Of a stretch of DNA of 64,000 nucleotides, positions 14,634-22,361 are shown piece by piece. How positions within the stretch are numbered: position 1 is the first letter of the stretch; each line of letters begins with the position of its first letter. A model generated the notes under the pieces. That model made no database searches. It was not told the origin of the DNA and worked only from the letters and a program-made list of their open reading frames with translations. Source of the stretch: Rhizobiales bacterium 32-66-11 (lineage in GTDB: Bacteria; Pseudomonadota; Alphaproteobacteria; Rhizobiales; Xanthobacteraceae); assembly GCA_002304505.1 (NCBI GenBank), contig NCEH01000067.1:1-64000 (forward strand), in the 5' to 3' direction. The translations under genes were made by a program, and so were the position numbers.

Positions 14634-17600
14634 CCATATCCGCCATTACGCCGCTCGCCGATCTTGGTGCGCGTGTTGCGGCCCTCACTCAGCTCGATCG
14701 CACTTTGCTGGTGGAGGCGGGAGCCGGCTCCGGCAAGACCGCAATCCTGGCGGGACGCATTCTCATGTTGTTGGCACGAGGTGTACCACCGAAGGCGATC
14801 GCTGCCATCACCTTCACCGAGCTCGCGGCTAGCCAACTTCTCGAGCGGGTCACGCAATTTGTGGACGAGGTTCTCGGCGGCGAGATACGCGCCGATCTGC
14901 GACCTGCGTTGCCAAGTGGTCTTTCTGCCACTCAACGCGCCCATCTGGAAAGTGCGCGTGCGCATCTGGATGAGATCACTGCCAGCACCATCCACGGATT
15001 CTGTCAGTCGCTCATCAAACCCTATCCTGTCGAAGCAAGTCTTGACTCAGGCGCGGGCATGCTGGACCCGGCCAACGCGATGTTCATGCTCGCCGAGATT
15101 CTCGACACTTGGTTGCGCGAACGATTGTCCGGCGCAGAGCGCGAGGACGATATGATCGCGACGCTCGTGCTTCTGAAGCCGAACGAAAGTCTCGATCTTT
15201 TCAAAACACTGGTCGCCTTCATGGTCAGCCATCGGAGCGCAAGGGTCGCGCCTGCGGCATTCACGCACGATCTCGTCACGGATTTCTGCCGCGCCGTGGC
15301 CAATTTTCGGGCATTTCTCAGCGCGACCTTCGTTGAAGAGGGAGAAACGGAAGCCATCGTCACGGCCCTGGAATACGGTGCCGCGCACGTCGCAGGCGTA
15401 GCGAAGACCGTTGAAGCGAACATGCTCGGCGCACTCATGGTGCTGCCCGAGGATGGGGGGCTCGGCGGCTCCTACAGGAAGCAGGGGAAGTGGCAGGCGG
15501 CGGCGAAGGCGGTCGGGCTTTCCGCCAGCGAAGGCAAGCGTCTCTCCGAAATCGCAAGCCTGCACCATGCGGCCTGCCGCGCGACCTATGAAACCTTACG
15601 GGCCTGCGCCGCCGGGCGCGTGCTGGAGCGGCTCGCATCCGATCTTTCGGAGGTCCTCGAACGTTACGCGGAACGCAAGCGTCTGACCGCCGGCCTCGAT
15701 TTCGATGATCTGCTGTTCGCGGCATGGCGCTTGCTGCGCGAACATGAGCCAGTGCGCCAGGCCCTTGGCCAACGGTATGCCCATGTGCTGGTCGATGAGT
15801 TTCAGGATACCGACCCGCTTCAGACCGAAATTCTCCTGCGGCTCACTGGCGAACCGCCGGTGTGCGATCCTTCCGCACCGCTCGAGAATTGGTCTGTTCG
15901 TCCCGGTGCGCTATTTCTGGTGGGCGATCCCAAGCAGGCGATCTACCGCTTCCGCGGTGCCGATGTGGCGGCCTATGTGGGCGTGCGGGAGACCCTTCGG
16001 AGGCGGGATCCGACCTCGATCATCGCCATCTCCACGAACTTTCGCTCGGTCGCAGATATCCTTCATTTTGTGAATGGCAGCTTCTCGGGCCCGCTGTCGG
16101 ATGAAGGGCAGCCGGGCTTTGCACCGCTCGAGGTTTTCCACGCGCCGGCCCACGCTGGCCCCTTCGTCGCGTGCCTGCCCGTCGAAATGCCCTTGAATGA
16201 GAAAGGGAAAGCGAGCGCCGAGATGCACCGGACGGCCGAAGCGGGAGCGGTTGCGGCCCTATGCGCCCGCATCATCAGTTCTTTGGAAGTGCGCGATCGT
16301 TCAAACGGGACACGCTTGTGTCGGGCTGGGGATATTGCGCTCCTGGCGCCTGCTGGAACCGACCTGTGGCGTTACGAACAGGCGCTCGAAGATCTCGGAA
16401 TTCCCGTCGCGAGCCAGGCGGGAAAGAGCTTTTTTCAGCGTCAGGAGGTGCAAGACCTGATCGCCATGACGCGGGCATTGGCCGATGCACGCGACACCTT
16501 GGCGCTCGGGGCGCTTTTGCGCGGACCTCTCGTGGGCCTGAGCGAGGAGCAATTGCTGGACATGGTGTCTGCCGATCCCGACACGCTCGGGATGGAGAGC
16601 ACTCGCCTGCATCTGTGGATGGCGGCAGAAGAGATCGGCGATCCCCTCGCGCGGCACATCCTGCAGGTGCTCCAGAGCCTTGCCCGGCAGGTCCCCATTA
16701 ATACGCCCTATGCTTTGCTGTCCCAAGCGGTGGAGCAATTGCGCGTTCGCTCGGTGCTCCGCGCCCGCCATGGTGATGGCGCAGAGCGCACCCTGGCCAA
16801 TGTGGACCTGTTTCTGGAGATGAGTCACGGCTTCGCTGGCCTCGGGCTGAGAGCATTCGCGCTGTCCATAAGCAGCGGGTGGGATGATGCCCAGCGCACC
16901 GCCGAGGGGCGCCCCGACAGCGAGGCGGATGCGGTCTCCCTGATCACCATGCATTCTGCCAAGGGTCTGGAATGGCCTGTGGTTATTCCGGTCAATACGA
17001 TGTCCGCGCCGCTCGCGACGGGAGGTGTCATTCTGGACCGCGCAACTGGCATCTTTACCGCAAAGGCGTTTGGCATCGCCGCGCCTCCATACGCGGCGAT
17101 TCACGCTGGCGAGGTGGCTGAGCGCGAGCGGGAGCAGATGCGCCTCTGGTACGTGGCAGCGACCCGCGCGATGGATCTCCTGCTTCTCCCCTCTCCGAAT
17201 TGCGGCTACGGCGAGAAGAGCTGGTCGGGGCGCATCGGGTTCCCGCTTGAGGATCTTCCGCGCTTCGACATGGCGCAGTTTCCGCACGCTTCCCCGTTCC
17301 GGCGTTCTCAGGCAGCCAATCAACAGGATCGTGAGACTTTTGCGGCTGAGGCCGCGACGATCGCGGCGAACCATCGCTCGCTGTTGCGTGTGGCACCAAG
17401 CCGGATTGAGGGCGACACAGCGGTGGAACGACCGGAGCCACGGCTGTTCACGGCATCCGATGTCGTTGACGAAACACCGGAGCTCGACATCCGCGGCGGC
17501 CGCGAACGCGGCTTGATCATGCACAAGCTGTTTGAAGAAGTGCTGACGGGGGAGTGTGAGGAAGATCCCGTCCCGCTTGAGGCGCGCGCCGCCGTTCTCA

Positions 17601-18001
17601 TCATGCAGCTCGACCACGAACCAGCGGACGCCCCCTCGCGCGGCCTTTGTCCTCGCGAACTTGCGGCCTGCGTATTGGAAAGTCTCCGTCTTCCCGAGAT
17701 CGCCGCGGTGCGTGACCACCTTGTGCCCGAATTCCCGATCTACGCCGCGCAGGCATCTTCGATAGGTGAGCAGATCGTCTTTGGAATTGCGGATGCTCTA
17801 CTGGTAGGACCAGCAGGCACGGTCTCGCTTATCGTGGATTGGAAGACGGACGTCTCGCCAGAGACGGCAACGCTTCAGAGATATCGTCAACAAGTTCAAG
17901 CCTACTGCGATGCAACCCAGGCAAAGGCAGGGGTTCTGGTCTCCGCAACGCATAAAAATATATTGTGCGTAAGCGCCGAACATCAATGTTCGTATCTCTG
18001 A
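14630..18001 (+). CDS. AddA-like UvrD-family helicase/exonuclease (1123 aa)
   Basis: The ATG at 14630 lies in an ATGA overlap and follows GGGAAGAG. Superfamily 1A motifs are clear: Walker A AGAGSGKT (31-37), VDEFQDTDP near 388, VGDPKQAIYRFRGAD near 430, MHSAKGLEWP near 773 and YVAATRA near 841. A C-terminal RecB-type nuclease follows, with GLIMHKLFEEVL, FGIADALLVG and LIVDWKTD (about 1067, catalytic D-x-K). The protein should unwind and degrade DNA ends together with its AddB-like partner. Length and domain order match AddA. Being in a defence island and separate from typical addAB neighbours, its role may be degradation of invading linear DNA. Confidence 0.85.
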   Translation: MTISAITPLADLGARVAALTQLDRTLLVEAGAGSGKTAILAGRILMLLARGVPPKAIAAITFTELAASQLLERVTQFVDEVLGGEIRADLRPALPSGLSATQRAHLESARAHLDEITASTIHGFCQSLIKPYPVEASLDSGAGMLDPANAMFMLAEILDTWLRERLSGAEREDDMIATLVLLKPNESLDLFKTLVAFMVSHRSARVAPAAFTHDLVTDFCRAVANFRAFLSATFVEEGETEAIVTALEYGAAHVAGVAKTVEANMLGALMVLPEDGGLGGSYRKQGKWQAAAKAVGLSASEGKRLSEIASLHHAACRATYETLRACAAGRVLERLASDLSEVLERYAERKRLTAGLDFDDLLFAAWRLLREHEPVRQALGQRYAHVLVDEFQDTDPLQTEILLRLTGEPPVCDPSAPLENWSVRPGALFLVGDPKQAIYRFRGADVAAYVGVRETLRRRDPTSIIAISTNFRSVADILHFVNGSFSGPLSDEGQPGFAPLEVFHAPAHAGPFVACLPVEMPLNEKGKASAEMHRTAEAGAVAALCARIISSLEVRDRSNGTRLCRAGDIALLAPAGTDLWRYEQALEDLGIPVASQAGKSFFQRQEVQDLIAMTRALADARDTLALGALLRGPLVGLSEEQLLDMVSADPDTLGMESTRLHLWMAAEEIGDPLARHILQVLQSLARQVPINTPYALLSQAVEQLRVRSVLRARHGDGAERTLANVDLFLEMSHGFAGLGLRAFALSISSGWDDAQRTAEGRPDSEADAVSLITMHSAKGLEWPVVIPVNTMSAPLATGGVILDRATGIFTAKAFGIAAPPYAAIHAGEVAEREREQMRLWYVAATRAMDLLLLPSPNCGYGEKSWSGRIGFPLEDLPRFDMAQFPHASPFRRSQAANQQDRETFAAEAATIAANHRSLLRVAPSRIEGDTAVERPEPRLFTASDVVDETPELDIRGGRERGLIMHKLFEEVLTGECEEDPVPLEARAAVLIMQLDHEPADAPSRGLCPRELAACVLESLRLPEIAAVRDHLVPEFPIYAAQASSIGEQIVFGIADALLVGPAGTVSLIVDWKTDVSPETATLQRYRQQVQAYCDATQAKAGVLVSATHKNILCVSAEHQCSYL

Positions 18002-18134
18002 CCGGACTTCATTGAGAGAAAGCTCATGCATCCTCACGTGCGATAATCCTCGGCTTGCAGCGGATACGACCGATAATGACGTGCCCAGAAATTAGGGTGG
18101 CAATACAGGGGATCCCCTCAGGGAGGAATAAATC

Positions 18135-18887
18135 GTGCCGCGGATGTGGGTTCTTTCCGACCTGCACTTGGAGGATATCAATGAGGAGGTGTCGGCTAAA
18201 TTTAACAATGAGTCTTACGACATGTTGGTTGCCGCAGGCGATATCTGGAGAGGAAACGTTCTCGGCGGACTAAAATTTTTGAGGGAAATCGCGCCGGCCA
18301 AGCCAATTATAATGGTCCTCGGAAACCATGAGTATTGGAATGGGGAGGTCGAGGAGCAGATTTCGCTCGCAAGGATGGCCGCTACACAAAACGGGATCAC
18401 ACTTCTGGAGCGAGAGGAGGCGATGGTTGCAGGCATAAGATTTGTCGGAGCCACGTTGTGGTCAAGTCATGATATTGGGGGCGCCCATGCGGACGACACG
18501 GCCCTGACCGGAGAGCAAATCGAGATCGACCATGGCAGCGGAAGTCATCTCATAACCATCCGTGACGCACGGGCGCTGCACCTCAAGGCACGTCGGCAAC
18601 TGGAAACTATGATCAAGAGGCCCGACGCTGAACGGCCGCTGATCGTCGTGACGCATCATGCGCCGCACCCTCTGTGCGTTCCCGACGATACAGTTGGCGA
18701 CAGGGCGAGCCTAGCGTCAGATCTGTCCCAGCTTACGGATATTGGATACGCATCGCTCTGGATTCACGGACACGTCCACTCCAGCATCGACATTACGAGA
18801 CCAAATGGAACCCGGATCCTTTGCAATCCTGGAGGCTATAAATTCTCAAACCGAACGTTCGACGCATCCTGCGTCGTGAATATATAG
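18135..18887 (+). CDS. Calcineurin-like metallophosphoesterase (250 aa)
   Basis: All metal-binding motifs of the calcineurin-like fold are present: SDLHLE (residues 8-13), AAGDIWRG, LGNHEYW, THHAPHP and HGHVHSS. The GTG start follows GGAGGAATAAAT. The protein is soluble, about the size of single-domain phosphoesterases that act on nucleotides, DNA ends or phosphoproteins. It follows the AddAB-like pair after 133 bases. A role in DNA-end processing (as with SbcD) is possible, but no SbcC-like partner is present. Substrate unknown. Confidence 0.85.
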   Translation: MPRMWVLSDLHLEDINEEVSAKFNNESYDMLVAAGDIWRGNVLGGLKFLREIAPAKPIIMVLGNHEYWNGEVEEQISLARMAATQNGITLLEREEAMVAGIRFVGATLWSSHDIGGAHADDTALTGEQIEIDHGSGSHLITIRDARALHLKARRQLETMIKRPDAERPLIVVTHHAPHPLCVPDDTVGDRASLASDLSQLTDIGYASLWIHGHVHSSIDITRPNGTRILCNPGGYKFSNRTFDASCVVNI

Positions 18888-18987
18888 CATCATATATATT
18901 TTTTAGTATCTCCTATCAAACGATGAAATACGGCTATCAACATAGCGTTATTTCAAATTATCCCTTGCCTGATTGCGGGAGAGTCAA

Positions 18988-20145
18988 TTGATAATTCTCG
19001 GCGTTTCTGATTTTCACCCCGCTGCCGCTGCTGTTCTGGCTCAGAGTGGCGCCCTGGAGGCCGTACGGGAAGAACGTCCGCCACGCATCAAGAATTTTGG
19101 TCAAACACCCACGATGACAGTCGACTGGCCGCTCAAACGCCATGGGTTAAAGCCGGAACAGGTGAATGTACTCGCTTTAGCCGGACATACGCCGGTTCCG
19201 GCGCTGGACGGCAAACGAAGGGTTCAATTGTTCCGCGAGGCCGCCAGATGGCATGGCCGAGTACGCGGCCTGCTGCGTCGCTCGCCGTTACGCACGTTGA
19301 TTCAGCGCGAAAGGCGGCGGGAGCGAGACGAGACCTATCTTGCGCTCGGCTTCCGGCCCCAGGCCATCCAGACCTATGACCTCCACGAGTGCCTCGCCGC
19401 CGCCGCCTATTTTGGCCAGGGCACCCGTGACGAGCCGGTCGTGGTCATCACTCTTGATGGGAAGAGCGATGAGTTTTGCTCGACCGTGAGCATCGGGCGC
19501 AACCATCAGATTCACCGCAGAATTGCGACCGATGGGAGCCATTCCTTCGCAACCCTTTGTAGCGTCGTGACATATATGATGGGCATGGTGCCCCAGGAAG
19601 ACGAACACGAGGTCATCGCCAGAGCGCCCTATGCTTCGCTGGCGGCAGCGCGACAGATCGCGGACCGCCTGTGTGACCTTTTTTCCTGGTCGTCCGACGG
19701 CAACCCAACTTGGCAGCGACGGCGAGGGGTGCCGCACACCATGCACCTCCAGTCGACACTGGAGTCAGCGTTCTTCGAACAGCGCATCGATGCCGTCCTG
19801 AGCGGTGTCCAGCTGTTCGTCGAGGAGATGGTGTGCGAGTTGGTGCGGCGGGCTGTCTCGGCGTCCGGCATCCGCCGTGTGGCGATCTCGGGCGGCATTT
19901 TGATAAACGCGCAGGTGAGCAAGAGGATCGCGGAAATGGATGCGGTCAAGCACCTGTTCATCTTTCCGTCTTGCGATGACGCGGCGGGTGCCATAGGCGC
20001 AGCTTATCTCGCTCGGTCGGAGCATCTCGGCGGCGCCGATGCGCTGTCCCCTGCCTCCTTTTCTCACGGTCCGGATTGGTCCGAGGTGGAGATCCACTCG
20101 GATCTGGAGCACCACTTGGTGGGAGGCGAAATCACCGGTGGATAG
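18988..20145 (+). CDS. Carbamoyltransferase-like protein, N-terminal (Kae1/HSP70-fold) domain only
   Basis: The sequence begins MIILGVSDFHPAAAAVL, as do NodU/CmcH-type carbamoyltransferases. It contains a YDLHECLAAAAYFG segment, VVVITLDGKSDEFCS (glycine/aspartate loop), GMVPQEDEHEV and ISGGILINAQVSKRI...SCDDAAGAIGAAY, the usual end of the ATP-binding domain. Known family members run to 550-600 residues with a second C-terminal domain. This one is about 385 and stops soon after the first domain. The typical paired histidines are altered to LHE. The TTG at 18988 is preferred because GGGAGAG lies just ahead. It may carbamoylate a nucleoside or metabolite, or have lost activity. Confidence 0.65.
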   Translation: MIILGVSDFHPAAAAVLAQSGALEAVREERPPRIKNFGQTPTMTVDWPLKRHGLKPEQVNVLALAGHTPVPALDGKRRVQLFREAARWHGRVRGLLRRSPLRTLIQRERRRERDETYLALGFRPQAIQTYDLHECLAAAAYFGQGTRDEPVVVITLDGKSDEFCSTVSIGRNHQIHRRIATDGSHSFATLCSVVTYMMGMVPQEDEHEVIARAPYASLAAARQIADRLCDLFSWSSDGNPTWQRRRGVPHTMHLQSTLESAFFEQRIDAVLSGVQLFVEEMVCELVRRAVSASGIRRVAISGGILINAQVSKRIAEMDAVKHLFIFPSCDDAAGAIGAAYLARSEHLGGADALSPASFSHGPDWSEVEIHSDLEHHLVGGEITGG

Positions 20146-20213
20146 AGGTTGGGGGCAACGTCAGCGAGCCGGGACTAAGCACCCAGGGCGAACGGGTGGG
20201 ACGCGTGTTCAGC

Positions 20214-20251
20214 GCACCATATTGGTGCAATGTGGTGCAATGTGATATACA
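20214..20251 (+). promoter_or_regulatory. Promoter with three TGGTGC half-sites (candidate RHH operator)
   Basis: TGGTGC occurs at 20223-20228 and 20233-20238 in a 10-bp direct repeat, and its reverse complement GCACCA lies at 20214-20219, making a perfect 6-3-6 palindrome. A -35-like TTGGTG (20222-20227) and -10-like TATACA (20246-20251) are 18 bases apart, so the half-sites cover the -35 and spacer. The ten-base phase places two sites on the same helix face. A ribbon-helix-helix gene starts 27 bases later, so autoregulation is likely. Confidence 0.6.
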
Positions 20252-20277
20252 TTTTTGCAAATCGTAGGCAGAAACCC

Positions 20278-20469
20278 ATGGTCGTCACAATGAGACAGCG
20301 TGCTCCAGCAAAAGAGGGTACCCGCGCGTCTGTGACCTTTCCAGCCGACCTCTACGCTAAGTTATCACGGCTCGCTGAAGAAAATAAGGTATCCGTAGCC
20401 TGGGTCGTCCGGGATGCCGTAGAAAAATATCTCGAAGCCAAGCATTTACTCTCTCGCCGCCAGCAGTGA
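20278..20469 (+). CDS. Ribbon-helix-helix (CopG-like) regulator (63 aa)
   Basis: The core GTRASVTFPADLYAKLSRLAEENKVS... has the alternating beta strand and two helices of the ribbon-helix-helix DNA-binding fold (strand RASVTFP; helix AKLSRLAEEN; helix VVRDAVEKYL). The ATG at 20278 is chosen as the first codon giving only this fold; ATG 20290 is an alternative. The gene ends ten bases before the methyltransferase start, so the two are almost certainly co-transcribed. The clustered TGGTGC half-sites in its promoter are the obvious target. It would act like the control proteins of restriction systems. Confidence 0.75.
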   Translation: MVVTMRQRAPAKEGTRASVTFPADLYAKLSRLAEENKVSVAWVVRDAVEKYLEAKHLLSRRQQ

Positions 20470-20479
20470 GGGCAGCGGC

Positions 20480-22042
20480 ATGCGAAACGCCCAAAAAAAC
20501 CTCAGTCCAACCACCAACGCAGGAAGGCGGGAACCTGTGATCGCGAACGGATGCGCTGTCCTTCAGAAGATCGCCCGCCTGCAGGCTGGTGGTAAGCCCC
20601 GGGTGCTGGATCTGTTCGCTGGATGTGGCGGAATTTCCTTGGGGTTTTCATCTGCTGGGTTCACTATCGCCGGAGCGGTGGAGTTCGACCGCGAGGCTGC
20701 GGCATCCCATGGACTCAACTTCCATGGCGGCGATCCTTCTCATTCGCAGCCTCGCGACATCACAAAGACCAGTCCGAATCAGTTAGCCGCCGAGTTACAG
20801 ACTGGCCCCACAGCTAGAGCCTTCGATGTGCTTGTTGGTGGGCCACCATGTCAAGCCTTCACTCGTATCGGCCGGCCCAAGCTGCGCGAGGTAGAGAGAC
20901 ATGCCGAGGCGTTCAAGCGCGATCCGCGCGTCCAACTCTACATTGACTATTTGCGCTATGTCGACGCTTGCGCACCACTAGCCGTGCTGGTCGAGAATGT
21001 ACCGGATATGCTGAATCATGGCGGCCAGAACATCGCCGAAGAGATCGCTGAGGTCCTGGAAAATAAGGGTTATATCTGCCGTTACACCCTTCTGAATGCC
21101 GCCTTCTACGGTGTACCGCAGATGCGCGAGCGCGTGATCCTGCTCGCGTACCGGCGGGAGGTTGCCAACGCTGTCGCATTCCCCGAACCGTCGCATTTCA
21201 TCGATCTGCCGCGAGGTTATGAAGGTTCGCGGTCGGTGGCACTCAAATTCCTTAATAGTGATGCCGCAGACGACGCTAATCACTATATCCATGCACCGAA
21301 AGCGACCCACTCACTCCAACCCGCAATTACCGCAGCGGATGCACTTGGCGATCTGCCTGTAATAGAGGCCCAAAAGCTAATCCAGACTGGTGAGTTGCGC
21401 CGTGGTGCCCGTCGCTTCGATGCACCCATACCTCATTGCAAGGAACCGCATACGCCCTTTGCTAAGTTGATGCGCACATGGCCGGGGTTCGAAGCGCCGG
21501 AAGTCCTGACCGACCACGTCATTCGCTATCTACCACGTGACTATCCTATTTTCTCGCGTATGAATCCGGGCGACCAATACCCGCAGGCCTATGAGCACGC
21601 CATGAAGATGTTCGAACAGCAGATAGAACTTCTTGCCAAAAAGGGGGTGAAGGTCAAAGCTGGATCGAAGCAATACGAGGAGATCAAAGCCACCATTGTT
21701 CCACCCTACGACGTAGGTAAATTTCCGAACAAGTGGCGCAAGATGTGGCGCGACCAGCCGGCACGCACGCTGATGGCGCATCTTGGCAAGGACAGCTACA
21801 GCCACATTCATTACGACAGCCGTCAAGCACGCACAATCTCGGTGCGTGAAGCAGCACGTCTCCACTCATTTCCAGACGGATTCGTTTTCTGCGGCACGAT
21901 GAACCCGGCCTTCCGGCAGATCGGTAATGCCGTTCCACCGCTGCTAGCGAAAGCCGTTGCCATGCAGATGATGAAAACACTTAAACAGATGGGGGGCGGG
22001 GTGGCGGATGAAGTTCGTCGAACGCAATCGGCAGTTACCTGA
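20480..22042 (+). CDS. DNA (cytosine-5) methyltransferase (520 aa)
   Basis: Transfers methyl groups from S-adenosylmethionine to cytosine C5 in a specific DNA site. Motif I (DLFAGCGGISLGF, about residue 43), motif IV with the catalytic cysteine (GGPPCQAF, about 120), motif VI (ENVPDML, about 172), motif VIII (QMRERV), motif IX region (ISVREAARLHSFPD) and motif X (QIGNAVPPLLAKAVA) are all present. The target-recognition region between VIII and IX is large (about 240 residues). It heads the operon after the RHH gene. Pairing with a downstream Vsr-type endonuclease supports C5 methylation, because Vsr repairs the T:G mismatches made by m5C deamination. Confidence 0.93.
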   Translation: MRNAQKNLSPTTNAGRREPVIANGCAVLQKIARLQAGGKPRVLDLFAGCGGISLGFSSAGFTIAGAVEFDREAAASHGLNFHGGDPSHSQPRDITKTSPNQLAAELQTGPTARAFDVLVGGPPCQAFTRIGRPKLREVERHAEAFKRDPRVQLYIDYLRYVDACAPLAVLVENVPDMLNHGGQNIAEEIAEVLENKGYICRYTLLNAAFYGVPQMRERVILLAYRREVANAVAFPEPSHFIDLPRGYEGSRSVALKFLNSDAADDANHYIHAPKATHSLQPAITAADALGDLPVIEAQKLIQTGELRRGARRFDAPIPHCKEPHTPFAKLMRTWPGFEAPEVLTDHVIRYLPRDYPIFSRMNPGDQYPQAYEHAMKMFEQQIELLAKKGVKVKAGSKQYEEIKATIVPPYDVGKFPNKWRKMWRDQPARTLMAHLGKDSYSHIHYDSRQARTISVREAARLHSFPDGFVFCGTMNPAFRQIGNAVPPLLAKAVAMQMMKTLKQMGGGVADEVRRTQSAVT

Positions 22043-22361
22043 CGTCTTACGGAAGCATTTCTAGACATCGAAGACCTTCGCCCCACGCAAGTTATTTGGT
22101 GTCTCTATCAGCGCTAGAATTTTCAGATAAGGGCTGCGCTGACGCACCGATTTTCTATGCCATCCTAGCTGTAAGGTAGATCACAGAAATCATGGCTGAT
22201 CGCACTCGACTACGGCTGGCGCAGCGAAACGGCAAAAATCCCGATGCTGCGAGCGCTCTACTAGGTGTTCCGGTGGCTTGAGACCCACACCGATTCAGGC
22301 GCCGCGAAGTCGCAGGATCAGCAGATCCTGCTTTTCAACAGGGAGATCTTCCTTGAAGATC
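22043..22361. other. Leader region before the ankyrin-sigma gene
   Basis: About 320 bases with no supported gene. The translations are fragmentary. It contains an AT-rich block around 22,100-22,180 that could hold a promoter, and a perfect inverted repeat directly before the next ATG. Confidence 0.4.
22345..22361. promoter_or_regulatory. Perfect inverted repeat abutting the ATG of the ankyrin-sigma gene
   Basis: GATCTTC (22345-22351), CTT, GAAGATC (22355-22361) form a 7-3-7 palindrome whose last base is directly followed by ATG 22362. In RNA this hairpin would sit where the ribosome binds, so it may limit translation, or it may be a protein-binding site in DNA. If the real start is ATG 22401, the hairpin is in the leader. 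Confidence 0.45.

Noticed and set aside
16301..17719. A 472-codon frame antisense to the AddA-like gene
   Set aside because: It lies wholly within the helicase-nuclease coding sequence and has shadow-like composition.
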